From the NCBI GenBank assembly GCA_035578155.1, contig JAPWDM010000016.1, positions 12,754,608-12,818,607 of the forward strand: a DNA stretch of 64,000 nucleotides, read 5' to 3'. The notes beneath the pieces were generated by a model. The model was not told where the DNA came from. It made no database searches and saw only the letters and a program-made list of their open reading frames with translations. Shown in pieces: positions 1 to 11,390 of the stretch; the stretch's first letter is position 1; every line of letters begins with the position of its first letter. Source of the stretch: Brachynemurus nebulosus. Lineage: Eukaryota > Arthropoda > Insecta > Neuroptera > Myrmeleontidae. Made by a program: the position numbers and the translations under genes.

Positions 1-152
1 GTTGTTCGTATTTTTTTTTGTTTTTCATTTTTACAGGGTGTATTTCCTGGGCATAAGAAACTCTTTTCAGTTCTTTTTGTAGGTTGTTCGTGTTTTTTTT
101 CTTTTTACAGGGATTACTTCCTGGGCATCAGAAGCTCCGATCTTCATTGCCC
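1..152. repeat. Two-copy tandem repeat, about 82-bp unit
   Basis: A unit beginning GTTGTTCGT starts at 1 and again at 83. Both copies run through a T-rich tract into TTTTACAGGG and then CCTGGGCAT. The T-rich tract plus ACAGG resembles a 3' splice acceptor, but no open frame follows, so this is called a short tandem duplication only. Downstream, 153-614 shows no gene. Confidence 0.6.
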
Positions 153-614
153 ACTCCCTATCTTTCCTTCATTACCTTGTGGGATTATTGATGGTAATTG
201 GCAACCAGTCTGAGCGGTACTGAGCCCTTAGCTAACACACGTCATGGATCTCGTTATTTGTACACTCAATCCGCCTTGTATACCAACACCAAATTTCATT
301 TTACGAATATTTCTTAAAATTTAACATTAGTAGTAGTAAAATACATGTTTGTAGATGGTATTATTAATTTTTGAAAACGACTAAATATTTAAATTTCGTA
401 ATAAATTCAGTCTCCGGAAATTTAGTACAGTCATGGGGAGTAATTTAAGTCCAGTTCATTACGCCTATGTGTTTTTACAACCTTTTTATTAGCGTGATCT
501 GTGATATTGTAAGGAAATCTAAGAACTCACTGTCACCTACTTCTAATTATCGTATCGATTTGAAACTTTGTAAACTACTGCAATTCCATAAGTTACAATA
601 TAATTATGTGGGGG

Positions 615-1104
615 AGAGTACGATATCCGAGGTGACAAAACTTGACAACCGGATCTGAAAGATTTTGGTATTCTCAGCAAAAAATAAACAGTAAAAAATT
701 TTGAAATTCGCATTAGTTTTCGAGATATCGATCGTTAAACTTGTATTTAAGGTTACCCTTTGCCCGAAAGTTAGGCTACTTTTGACAATAAACTTCGATT
801 TTTGATATAAAAACTAAGTGGTGAGGTTAGTTAAGGTTACCCTTTGTACGAAGGTTAAACCAGTTTTGACAATAAACTTCGATTTTTGATATAAATATAT
901 TTCACCAATATTTCACCAAAATATTACACCATACACAAATACAATATAATATCCGAATTTCATTACAAGTTAAATACAAGTTTAACGATCGAGATCTCGA
1001 AAACTAAGGCGAACTTCAAAATTTTTTACTCTTTATTTTTTGCTTAGAATGCCAAAATCTATCAGATCTGCTTGTCAGATTTTGTCGCCTCGGATATCGT
1101 ACTC
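615..1104. mobile_element. Foldback/MITE-like element with about 136-bp inverted arms
   Basis: The left arm (615-750) starts GAGTACGATATCCGAGG and the right arm (970-1104) ends CCTCGGATATCGTACTC. The arms match along their length with a few differences. The interior holds a direct duplication beginning AAGGTTACCCTTTG at about 750 and 832. There is no coding capacity. No target duplication was recognised, so the superfamily is unknown. Confidence 0.7.
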
Positions 1105-1110
1105 GTGCCA

Positions 1111-2228
1111 TTATGTGGCATCAGAGAACAAATAAATTGCCGTCATTAACCGAATAATCGAATAGACATTTTTTGACGTTTTAAACTGTCAAATATTTTC
1201 AAAATCTTAAAAATCACCAATTTTTCTCATAGTAACAAGAAAAATAAATAATTTTTTCCTAGGTACAAATACAAAAAATACCAAGCTACAAAAATACATA
1301 GCTTTTTGAAGTTGAAGAGGGAAAATGACGGATTTATAATTTTCTCGTTAGTTGTATGCTAAACCCAGCCTACATACCAAATTTCAGCTTTCTAAGACTT
1401 CGGGAAGTACTCTATAATTTTCATGATCATCAGTGAGTGAGTGACGAATTTTTTGAAATTTGCGTATTAATAAAATCTAAAGTAGTAAAGCTATAAAATT
1501 GAAGTTTGGTATATGCCATTAGGCTCGTGACTACATTCTATCCTGATAATTAGAGCTCTTAAGAATTATCCAGACCGAACTTTTCAGGGTCCAAAAATAG
1601 GCTTAACTGCTTCGAGAAAAGATACAGCAGTGCTCTGTTTATTTTGTTTTGCTTGTCTTGGCGGGGGCACTGCCGTGCCCCCAGATACTTTATTTTTATG
1701 CAAAAGTATAAAGTATGTTTACGGAAAATAAAGTTGAATACTTTATTATAAAGTATGATTGGCAATCCTAATTTTAAGATATAAAAAATCTAGAGTTTCT
1801 ATCAAAAATATACCTTGAAATTATATTTTCGTCGTACAGTTTATGAAAATTTGTTGCAACTCAAGGTATTTATTATATCCGTACCAATAGTTTTAGAAGC
1901 ATTTCTATTTTAGGTTTAACACCAAGGCCCTGGGAAACCATTTTAACGTTACTTTCATCCTTTTCAGACATCAAGTATTAAATATCATTGATAGCTTGAG
2001 GGTTATGGGTATCTACCATTTAAAATAAGTACGTGTCAAAATTATTAAAATTATATTTATTATTACGAGATTGCTGTATAGTATAAGTAAATAAAATTTC
2101 CTCTGTTTTTAAAATTTTAAGTACACATTTAAAAGGCTGTTTTTACCCTTTAAGAATGTGTGGCCGCAAAAAATAATATGATATTGTAACTAGAACCTGA
2201 GTTTTAGGAACTACACTAGCAGAAAAAA
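1111..2228. other. Non-coding AT-rich stretch
   Basis: No gene is supported. The only structure is a GC-rich hairpin at 1663-1682 (stem GGGGGCAC/GTGCCCCC, loop TGCC) flanked by imperfect copies of AGTATAAAGTAT. Short open frames here have no recognisable domain. Confidence 0.5.
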
Positions 2229-2404
2229 TTAAAGGATCAAAAAAAATTCCAAATTTTTAGCAATTTTTCGAATGGCTGTATCTTCATGAAAAATGGTCGT
2301 ATCGAAATCGTAAAGCCATTTTAAGTTGGAAGTTTCTAGATGAGATCTTCCGATAAAAAATTTTTCAAAGCAACATGTATCGCTCGATCCTAATAAATAT
2401 ACTG
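2220..2404. repeat. Partial arm of the ACTAGCGGAA foldback family
   Basis: The sequence from ACTAGCAGAAAAAATTAA to the CGCTCGATCCTAATA region matches the outer arm of the 1.8-kb palindrome at 12059-13834. It is cut off where the Helentron-like copy at 2410 begins. Other partial copies lie near 6906-7230 and 38092-38345. Confidence 0.65.
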
Positions 2405-2409
2405 ATAAA

Positions 2410-2801
2410 TACCCCTGTCGCAGCACCTGTATAACATAGCGAATTTCCATTTATAAAAATCCGTTTTTCTGTGATTTTTCACCCTTCTAAGTGATTTTTC
2501 CTCTTCTTTCTAATGGTGTAAATAAATGTCGCAAAAATTTTTTAACTTGAGACAATTTTGGCAAAAAGTTAATTTTTTTCACTAAAAATTACCAAAAAAA
2601 ACCATGTTCCAGGCATCCGACATTGCTGGCTAACGAAATTGTCCAACGGTGTGGGACTAAATACAAATATAATACATAAATTTTAGTGAATATTATTTTC
2701 TCTTTGTAGGGACCTCAAAACAAATTCTGCCATAGTCTCGGGCTCAAGTCGCATCATGAGACTGGCTGTAATAGCTAAATTCCATTCTGGAAATTCGCTA
2801 A
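2410..2801 (+). mobile_element. Helentron/DINE-like non-autonomous element, full copy
   Basis: It starts TACCCCTGTCGCAGC after an A and ends in a hairpin (AATTCCA/TGGAAATT) followed by GCTAA. TAGCGAATTTCC near the 5' end is the inverse of the 3' terminus, giving subterminal inverted repeats. Related ends occur at 5007-6759, 9797, 22129-22566 and 34160-34980. The class call rests on the 3' hairpin, the CTAA end, and the absence of a long target duplication. Confidence 0.5.
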
Positions 2802-4190
2802 AAGCACCCATAAAACCTATAAGTCTAGCAAGGACTTAATACATTAATATTTTTTGTATATATCAACATCTAAAAACATTTCAGTCCCTTCTTGACAATC
2901 TTGCCAGAACTTATCCACTTTTTTAAATTTTTTTTATTGTTAAAATCGAAACGTTATTTTGAAGATGGTTAAAATTGCTATATTTTACATTAAAACGTCA
3001 ACACAATCACTCCCTAGTTAATTACTCCTAGACTTGAGGCTAGAAAATTGAGAAAAAACAGGTCATATAGATTTTTTTAATTTAGATTTTATTTGTAATG
3101 ATTGAGTTACGAAATTCAAAAGGCTTTTTTAAAAATGTGTGTATTCACTATGAGCTTTTGTCTGGAGGAAAGCCAGCTCCTCAAAATCGGCTCCAACGCT
3201 CAAAATGGACAAAATATATCAGTTTATCAGGACGGCATTTGTACAATATTTTCTTTAAGAAATAGCATTTTGTTCTAAATACTTATTTGATTTTTTCGAG
3301 TATTTATTACGATTTCTATTTACCAGCTTCTACAAAATAAAATAAAAAAGATCATATGTAACACTATTATCAAACGTCATTTTATTTTGAAATTTTCAAA
3401 AAAAATATAAAAGTTACCTCTTGCATGCTTTTTTTGGGTTAATTATTGAAAAATATTCTATGTTTCGACATTTTTGAGGTAAAATGAGCAGATGTATGGT
3501 TTTTATTAAACAAATTTGATTTTTCGAATATATTTTCGCCTTAAAATATTTAATATTTTCAAAAAATGTATGATACAATTTGTCAAAATTTAAAATTATT
3601 TGTTTTGTTGTCAAAAAAATAATTGAAAGTGCAAATTTATTTACGTGTAAAATGCTATGTTTATACATATAATTATAACGTAGTATTGTCATTTGGATAG
3701 AAAATTACGTAAAAATATTATTGTTTGAATATGATTTAACGTAATTTTTATGCGATTGTAGCAAACTCGTATTAATTTTAGTAAGGTGTAAACATAATAT
3801 AAATTCTGATCATATCACATAAAGCAAATTTTCTTGGTAATTTTCCTATAAAAAAATGGAATAGATAGATTATAAAGGTTTACTCAACCGAGAGAAATAA
3901 AATATAACTGAATCGTTAAATTGGATTAAAAAAATCATGACACGTCACTAATAAAGCCGTTCTTTTGGAATGCAGCATCGCAAAAAATGAGACAGAAAAA
4001 TAGAGACTGTGAGTGCGAGTGTAATAAAAACTGATTTCTTCCAACATATTTTCTAACTTTTCTCAAAAAGTAACTAACTTAGAGCAATGGTGTAAAAACA
4101 TTTTTACGCATATTGGCTTTTACTTGGGCTTGGTGTAAAAAAAATTTGAAAAATTGCTTAATTCTGGCAAAATTCCCCGTTGCACCACTG
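2490..4190 (+). repeat. Inverted segmental repeat, arm 1
   Basis: This stretch is found again in inverted orientation at about 19785-21800. Landmarks present in both are the CTAATGGTGTAAATAAATGTCGC stretch (2511), the GTCTAG/CTAGACTTA block near 2820, the run around CGTCACTAATAAAGCCGTTC (3945), and the AGTAACTAACTTAGAGCAATG stretch (4067). Divergence is visible throughout, so it is old. No open frame is conserved between the copies. Confidence 0.7.
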
Positions 4191-4511
4191 GGTGGTTCTA
4201 GGTTCCTCACGAGTGCAATAAGTTACTGTGATAATCATCTGTGATTTTTTTTTCACTGTGAAATTTTTTCGTAATATTTTTCTTTGTACATATCTAGTCG
4301 GTTCTCTCCACTCCGGAGCTGTTTGCACCTTGGGTGGAGTTTCATCGTTGGCTTTTCAGTCCTTGGTGAACGGACGCTCTGGCTAGCACTTAGCGTACCG
4401 CCACCAAGGACTGTCCGCTCTGTATGATGCTCTGGGATGGCAGGGCCCATCGATGGTTTTTATTATGTGTATGTCTTGTCCCTTGTCTATTGCATTTATG
4501 TGTTCCTGTCT

Positions 4512-5006
4512 TTATGTGTTGTTTTTATCGTTCTTTTCGTTGTGGTGGCGCATGCCCATAGATGGCGATGCCGCCGGGCACTGCTGACCGCGCCATCCGC
4601 CACACAACTTCAAACAAGAATTAAGTGGGCTTTTAAAAGCCTTGTTTAACTGATAAGCGCACTGTACATAATTTTTTTTATTTCTAGTTTCGTACTTGTG
4701 TTTGCTAATCTTCAAATCAAATAGTACACTGAATTCTTTAACCAATACACAGGATTCTAGTACATATAGATCATACGGAGTCAAAATATTAAATTGCTGA
4801 AAAATATTTTTGCATGATATTCTTTGTCCAATTCTACATATGGCACGCAGTGCTCTTTTCTGGATTTTGAACACTTTGGATGCATTATTCGAGTTACCCC
4901 ATAATACAATTCCATAGCGCAGCACCGATTCAATGTATGCGTGATAGATACAGAGAAGCACTCTAGTGGAAACAGGGTCATACAATTTACGTATAAAAAA
5001 TATGTA
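4512..5006 (-). pseudogene. Jockey-like non-LTR reverse transcriptase, C-terminal part
   Basis: The frame translates to a segment with IYHAYIESVLRYGIVLWGNS, KIQKRALRAI and a downstream LTPYDLYVLE. This is the layout of the RT C-terminal region of Jockey-clade non-LTR retrotransposons. It is read without stops but lacks the catalytic RT palm and the endonuclease. The missing upstream segment is the fragment at 6758-6905, separated by a 1.75-kb insertion; the frame rejoins when the insertion is removed. Downstream (4250-4511) is probably 3' UTR. It is a dead copy; the clade call comes from motif recognition, not a search. Confidence 0.75.
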
Positions 5007-5110
5007 TTAGCGAATTTCCAGAATGGAATTCAGCTATTACAGCCACTGTCACAACGCGACCTGAGCCCGGGACCATGGCAGAAATTTGTTTTGAGGTCCC
5101 TAGAAACCGA

Positions 5111-5112
<2 letters not shown>

Positions 5113-5203
<91 letters not shown>

Positions 5204-5230
5204 AGGGTGTGTGTGTGTGTGCGTGTGTGT
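5113..5230. repeat. (TA)n followed by (TG)n microsatellite
   Basis: A TA run of about 78 bp passes into a TG-rich run. It lies inside the Helentron-like insertion, between the GAGGTCCCTAGAAACCG block and the GATAACTCTCGAACGAA block. The family copy at 22129-22566 has its TA array at the same internal position. Confidence 0.9.
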
Positions 5231-6371
5231 GTCCGTGCGATAACTCTCGAACGAAATATCCAATTTTTACGAAACTTGGTGCGAACATTGGAAGTCCCAA
5301 ACCGTTGGACAAGTTCGTTAACCAGACACGTCGGATGCTAGGAACATGGTTTTTGTTCTTGAAAAAAATTAGTTTTTTGTCAAAATTTCCACGTAATCAA
5401 CAATTTTTGCGAAATTTTTTTACACCATTTAAGAGAGGAGAAAAAATTACATAAAAAAGGTCTTTAAACTATTGTTCAATGTCAACTAGTTTCCGAGATC
5501 CGAGGCCCAGAACCGAAAAATGTTAGACTGTGATCGTTGTCTCGTAAAAACTGCGAAGTTAATCACAGTCTACACATAAGATATGTATGTAATATATATC
5601 GTTATTATAATTTGTTTATTTTGCTTGGAATATGAACACCATATTTCTTTCTCTGGTTTGCACATTTTTTCTATTCTGCAAAACAGCAAATATAGTGCTC
5701 ATATTCTAAACAAAATAAACAAGGTATACGTATATATGCATATGATACATATAAGAGTACATATACATAATTATATATCCTGGTTGTCGTAGTGTTGATG
5801 TAGTAAGACGCTTAGACAATAAATTTCATTTTAGCGAATTTTCCGATCTAAAAATCAGCTATTGCAGCCACTGTCATGATCCGGAACGCGTTATGACAGA
5901 AATTTGTTTTGAGGTACCTAGAAACCGCACGATAACTCTCGAACAAAATGTCCTAGGTTTACGCAATTTGGTGAAAATGTTGGAAGTCCCAAACCGTTGG
6001 ACAAGTTCGTTAGCCAGATACGTCCGATGCCAGGAACATGGTTTTTGTTCTTGAAAAAAATTAGTTTTTTGCTAAAATTTCCTCTTATTCAAAAATTTTT
6101 GCGAAACTTTTTTACATCATTGGAAAGAGGAGAAAAAATCATATAAAATAGGTCTTCAAACTATTATTGTATGTCAACTAGTTTCCAAGAAAAACTAATT
6201 TTTATAAACGGAAATTATGATGAAACATCCAGCCAATACAATATTTTGATAATTAATGTATCAATTACTATTATACGTCATAAGGAACATATAGTGCCTA
6301 GATACGGAACGAGTTTGTTTATGTACCGTAAACTGGGCTGAATCAGGGAAAGACGAGTAAATAGAGATAAT

Positions 6372-6759
6372 ACCCCTGTCGCAGCATCCTGCATAACATA
6401 GCGAATTTCCATTTACAAAAGTACGTTTTTCTCGGAAACTAGTTGATATAGAGTAAATGTAAATAAAAAAACCTTCTTTATATGATTTTTCCGCCTCATT
6501 CCGCCAAATTTTTTTCACCAAAAATGTCCAAAACACCGTAAACATTTTCACGAAACATCTTATTTTTGAGAAATTTCGTGAAAACGTTTACGGTGTTTTG
6601 GACATTTTTCGTGAAAAAAATTTGGTGTAATGAGGCGGAAAAATCATATAAAGAAGGTTTTTTTTATTTACATTTACTCTATATCAACTAGTTTCCGAGA
6701 AAAACGTACTTTTGTAAATGGAAATTCGCTATGTTATGCAGGATGCTGCGACAGGGATA
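6372..6759. repeat. Near-perfect palindrome, about 190-bp arms
   Basis: The left arm reads from CCCCTGTCGCAGCATCC towards GTCCAAAACACCGTAAAC. The right arm is its reverse complement, with only a few differences and a spacer of roughly 20 bp near 6565. It consists of two 5' ends of the Helentron-like family placed head to head. Confidence 0.85.
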
Positions 6760-6905
6760 TTTATTAATTTTATTATTAATATTGTCAATGTGATATTTCC
6801 AGTTAAGGCTTTCGTCAATTTGTAATCCTAAAAATTTCACTGTTTCCACTAATTCAATGTTACCTATGTGAGGTACGTTTAGAACTCTAAAATTCTCTCT
6901 TAGGA
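6758..6905 (-). pseudogene. Jockey-like reverse transcriptase, fragment upstream of the 4512-5006 part
   Basis: The minus-strand translation contains VETVKFLGLQIDESLNW followed by KYHIDNINNKINK. This is the conserved region just N-terminal to the ending found at 4512-5006. The two pieces are collinear and in frame once the 5007-6759 insertion is removed. The 5' side is cut at about 6905 by a copy of the foldback-family arm. It is too short for the ORF caller and was found by translating the strand. Confidence 0.75.
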
Positions 6906-7230
6906 AAAATTTTTTTTTTTGAAAATTTTTTAAGAATTTTTTTTTTTTTTATAAATTTAAATACAGTTATTGATAAAAACATGAAAAAAGCTAAGAAAAT
7001 TTTTTTCATATTGTTAAAGATTATGAAACTTTAAGAGCAAAAAAATGATCCTTTAATTTTTTCAAAAATTCAATCGAGATAAACAAAAAAAAAAACGGCT
7101 GGATGGGTTAAATTGAAATTCTGTGGGTTTTTTGTGGGTATATTGAACCGTAATGGTTTGCTCGATATTTTTAATTCAGCGCTTGATTTTCCATCTATCA
7201 AGTGCATAACGTATCATAAGGTATCTACTA
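6906..7230. repeat. Partial arm of the ACTAGCGGAA foldback family
   Basis: It holds the same inner-arm sequence as 12960-13280, including the AAACGGCTGGATGG block and TTCAGCGCTTGATTTTCC. It lacks the outer ends. The remaining 7231-7842 shows no gene or recognised repeat. Confidence 0.65.
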
Positions 7231-7842
7231 GAGATGTTGTCCGTGCGTGATTTTTTCGTGTCACAACGCTCACGCAGTCACGAGTGATTGTTAGTAAAAA
7301 ATGAAGCTACTGCCGTGAATAAACGTGCGGGTGACTACCTAATAATATAAAAAATATGAATTACTGTTAAAAAACGATTTTAAGGGTGACGAGCACCAAC
7401 CAGGAGATTTTGGAACTAACTTAGTATGTTACTAAAAGAGTAGAAAATTGACGATTTCAATTACGTTGTATACTAATGTAGTATTTTCAGTTTTAGAGTA
7501 CCCTTTTAAAGAAATGTTGAACATATTCTCTTAGGAGTAAACTATTGGTGGTGTGCACCACTCTTGAGTACTATACTAAAGTAGTAAGTTTGAGACAAAA
7601 CAAAACTAAAATATATTTCTACACACTAGCAGGGTATGTAAAGGAGTATCTTTAAGAAAACATTAGTAATCTGCATTTTTATACCTTCTTTTCGGCTTAT
7701 TTTTGTAATTGAACATTTTTCTGGGTTTTTAATTAGAGATTTTCTAATATAGTAACAAAATGGTATTAAATATTACAGTCAGTTTCCGATTATTTGGGGG
7801 TAAATACCAGGCTGAATATGAAAACGTTTTTGGAAAGAAAGT

Positions 7843-8040
7843 TAACATATTAAATCATTACCCGTGATGAATAAAGGTCCATTCATATCTACAGACACTA
7901 AACGTAACAGACACGTATCGTGCCAGACACGACAAATATTTAAATATTTGTCGTGTCTGGCACGATACGTGTCTGTTACGTTTAGTGTCTGTAGATATGA
8001 ATGGACCTTTATTCATCACGGGTAATGATTTAATATGTTA
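7843..8040. repeat. Perfect 198-bp palindrome with no spacer
   Basis: The two 99-bp halves (7843-7941 and 7942-8040) are exact reverse complements, meeting at the centre in ATTTAAAT. The palindrome covers both the terminus of the MITE starting at 7874 and 31 bp of its outer flank, so it is not a simple transposon end. Confidence 0.95.
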
Positions 8041-8693
8041 TGGTGGCTTTTCTTATGGTGTAATAGAAGTGTATTCATATTATCGTGTAACGTAAGCGCA
8101 CAGACACGTACAGTGACAGACAATGTCCGCTCAGCATTCTCGAGGAGAACATTTTATCTGTGCTGGAAAGTGTCTGTTGACCCTGCGCGGCTACTATGAA
8201 TGCATGTTTTGAAACGTACAAACAAAATTCCTAGAATTTATTTATAAATTTTCATTGTATTCGTTTTATGAAGTGCAAACAACGAAAAATTAATGGAATT
8301 TGTTCGAAAATAAACATTTTCTGTTAATTATATAAAATCTGAATAACAAACATTTAACAGAATTTATTAGGTTATGTACATTTCTCTACAATTACACTGA
8401 TAAGAAATTTGACGATAATCAAAAGAAGTATGCAGCAAGAAAGGAAATTTTTCCTCTGCTAATAATAACGCAATTTCGGAAAAATCTTCAGTATAAAAGT
8501 CACATAACGTTGTCAGATCCGTTACAATTTAATTTTTGTAATTCACTGATACATACTATACGTGCTATACGTATAGTATCTACTGTCTATGGCCATCTGC
8601 TAATTGTCTGATTATATGAATACTTTTGAAAATCTTGTGTCTGCCACGATACGTGTCTGTGACATTCAGTGTCTGTCGATATGAATGAACCTT
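7874..8693. mobile_element. Non-autonomous TIR element of the AAGGTYCATTCATATC family
   Basis: The left terminus AAGGTCCATTCATATC and the right terminus (reverse complement AAGGTTCATTCATATC) share about 58 bp of imperfect inverted repeat containing CAGACACGTATCGTG. The interior is non-coding. Its left end is duplicated in inverted orientation by the perfect palindrome. No target duplication was seen. Confidence 0.6.
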
Positions 8694-9052
8694 AACAGTC
8701 TAAGATAAATGCAATTTAAAATATAATTAAAATATAGTTATAATTTAAATATAATTTAATAAAATATAATTTAAAATTCATCAGTAACAGAACGGTTCTG
8801 CGGAAGTTAAGAACATCCATTCATAAAAAAACTATCAAATAAACGAACCGTCTTTATAGACTTCTTCTCTCAAGCTAAGACCTTTTATATTCTTTGTTTT
8901 AAATATTTCTGAACTTCATTTTAAAGTAAATTTCATGATATGAGTAAAATCTTTTCCAATTTGATTTTGGATTAACCGTGATTTTGATTTGTTCGTTCTT
9001 GTTTTTGCCATTACTGCCCCGGGTAATTGGTAATTGACTGTATTTTGACAAT
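8694..9052. other. Non-coding AT-rich stretch
   Basis: No open frame, repeat or signal was recognised. It is notable only for repeated TATAATTTAA-type words at 8710-8775. Confidence 0.5.
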
Positions 9053-9193
9053 ATGGATGGTGTTTTTAATGAAGATGGTATACCTGAGCCTGTAGTACGA
9101 ACGGCTCGAGGTAGAAAGATAGGCGGGCCCTCTCCAACAAAGCTTCTTGCAGGGGGAGAGAGGGGGCCACATCTGGAAAAACGAAAGAGATAA
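9053..9193 (+). CDS. Possible 46-aa basic small ORF or exon fragment
   Basis: ATG at 9053 opens 46 codons ending in TAA at 9191-9193. The stretch is clearly richer in G+C than its surroundings and has a codon-like composition: an acidic start (MDGVFNEDG), a central RTARGRKIGGPSPTK segment and a basic end (LEKRKR). No domain is recognised. It could be a short host exon, a piece of a transposon gene, or chance. There is no promoter, splice or homology support in the window. Confidence 0.25.
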   Translation: MDGVFNEDGIPEPVVRTARGRKIGGPSPTKLLAGGERGPHLEKRKR

Positions 9194-9796
9194 AAAATTG
9201 TTATTAATCTCCAAAATTTTCAGAAAAAAATAAACTAAGAAACTAAATTTTTTCTCTGAAATAAAGTTAGTGAGAAAAAAAAAACAGCTGGTTAACCACA
9301 ATAATTATAATAACTTTACTGATATGATGTTCAAAATTAAATATATAGTGTATACTTTCAATTCTCGAAGGGGTGAGGGCGTCATGATCACTAACCTCCT
9401 CCCCTGTATACGCGCCTGAGGAAAGATCCTTTTGAGATGTAGATACTTATGCTGATGATAAATTTCGAGAATGATCTGGCTTTTGTAAAATTCTGTATCT
9501 ACTCTTCTTGATATGACAGGACCAAATCTAGGGTTGGATACAGACAGAAATCCACTTTTCTGCCTAGGCTGGTGGATTTTCAAATTTAGTCAAACACATT
9601 ACAACTTAATACACCTATAATTAATATATGGGTAGTTCTCCAAACCAAAGAAAAAATGGACTTAATTCCGGCCCGATATTTTTTTCATGCGTAAGCTTTA
9701 GCAAGTAGTTTTATTTCAAGTTGATGACATTTTTCACACTATTTCAAAGTGGCCAGCCAAAATATTAAAGTTATAAATTTTATGGCCATTATAAAA
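9194..9796. other. Non-coding stretch between small ORF and repeat block
   Basis: It contains a moderately GC-rich segment at about 9368-9425 (GGGGTGAGGGCG ... CCTCCCCTGTATACGCGCC) that looks like a retroelement end. No coding domain could be read around it. The minus-strand open frames here have no recognisable motif. Confidence 0.4.
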
Positions 9797-9834
9797 ATAC
9801 CCCTGTCGCAGCATCTGCATAACATAGCGAATTT
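9797..9834 (+). repeat. 5' end fragment of the Helentron-like family
   Basis: TACCCCTGTCGCAGC follows an A and continues to TAGCGAATTTCC, where similarity stops and the 120-bp satellite begins. Confidence 0.6.
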
Positions 9835-10139
9835 CCAAGTACTGGGCACTGGCGGATCTCATCTAAGACCTGTACCTATTTAAAATAGTTTAGCTTTCTA
9901 AGAGTAAAAGAATTTTTAAAATCGGCTGGGTAATTAGTTTTGGTATTTTTGGGGACCCAAGAACCCGAACGGATTTTGTGCAGCATAGTTGTATTCATCT
10001 AAAATAATTTAGTTCTCTAGTAGTGAGAAATTTTTTAGAATCGGTTCGGTAGCTTATTACTGGCGTTTTCGGATCAGCAAGATCCCGGTGGACCTCATTA
10101 AAAAATCAGCTCGACCGTATATTCTAGGCGGACTTTATG

Positions 10140-10201
<62 letters not shown>

Positions 10202-11390
10202 AACCCGTTGTGTAGCATTCTACGCCGCATTTGCATCCGCAGGACAGTTGTGGATCTCAGATAACACAACCTGTACCTATCTAAAATAGTTTACCTCGGT
10301 AATAGTAAAAAATTTTCAAAATGGGTCAGTTATTTTGTTTTTGACACTTTTAGGTCACACTGACACTGTCGGACCTTACATAACGTAATCTATATTTATC
10401 TAAAATAGTTTAGCTCTGTAACAGCGAAAAAATTTTCAAAATCGGTCAGTTAGTTTATTTTTGACACTTTTGGGTCCTATGGACACTGGCGGACCTTACA
10501 TAATGTAATATATATCTATCTAAAATAGTTTAGCTCTGTAACAGTGAAAAAATTTTCAAAATCGGTCGGTTAGTTTATTTTTACCACTTTTGGATCCCAT
10601 GGACCCTGGAGGACCCTAAATAACGTAATGTATATCTATCTAGAATAGCTTAGCTCCCTAACAGTGAAAAAATTTTCAAAATCGGTCGGTTAGTTTATTT
10701 TTGACACTTTTGGATCCTATGGACCCTGGAAGATCTTACATAACGTAATCTATATTTATCTAAGCTAGTTTAGCTCTGTAACAGTGAAAAAATTTTCAAA
10801 ATCGGTCAGTTAGTTTATTTTTATCAGTTTTGGGTCCCATGGACCTTGGCGGACCCTAAATAACGTAATGTATATCTATTTAAAATAGCTTAGCTCCCTA
10901 ACAGTGAATAAAATTTTCAAAATCGGTTGGTTAGTTTATTTTTGACACTTTTGGATCCGATGGACCCTGGCAGACCTTACGTAACGTAATCTATATTTAT
11001 CTAAAATAGTTTAGCTCTGTAACAGTGAAAAAATTTTTAAAATTGGTCGTTTAGAATATTTTTTACAATTATGGGATCAGTAAACCCTGGCGAAACTCAT
11101 ACAACTCTAGTACTCTAACAGTAAGAAAAGGGTCCTAGGGATCTCATATAACATAATGCAGTCCGTAAGGTTCTTGCGGACATCATTTACTTAATTAATT
11201 CAAATACTTTAACTTACTAACTATGAAAAAATTTTTAAAATCGATTGGGTAATTAGTTTTTGGCCTTTTTAGGTCCCGAAAACCTTGACCTCACATAAAA
11301 TACCTTAAATCCATTTAAAATTGTTTAACTTTTTAACAATTATTAGTGAAAAAATTTTCAAAACCGATTCACTTAAAATTTTTTTCCGTG
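9835..11390. repeat. 120-bp satellite array
   Basis: The unit contains TAACGTAATCTATATTTATC, AATAGTTTAGCTC, AACAGTGAAAAAATTTTCAAAATCGGT and CCTGGCGGACC. The phase is exactly 120 bp at 10381, 10501, 10621, 10741 and 10861. Central copies are nearly uniform while copies at both edges are strongly diverged. A (TA)n array interrupts it at 10141-10198. Confidence 0.9.
10141..10198. repeat. (TA)n microsatellite
   Basis: An uninterrupted TA run inside the diverged left part of the 120-bp satellite. Confidence 0.95.

Larger units (their letters stand above)
5007..6759 (-). mobile_element. Compound Helentron/DINE-like insertion within the RT relic
   Basis: The 3' end, in minus orientation, is GGAAATTCGCTAA at 5007. 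The 5' end is TATCCCTGTCGCAGC at 6759. Removing 5007-6759 restores an uninterrupted RT frame (codons AAA then TAC). This fixes the insertion between A and T without duplication, or alternatively with a duplicated TA. Inside are a second partial copy (about 5834-6220) and a head-to-head pair of 5' ends forming a palindrome at 6372-6759. The interior carries (TA)n and (TG)n microsatellites, as in DINE-type elements. Confidence 0.55.

Noticed and set aside
5075..5341. Open frames of alternating Ile-Tyr
   Set aside because: They are translations of (TA)n arrays; the same applies at 13896, 17809, 19455 and 22381.
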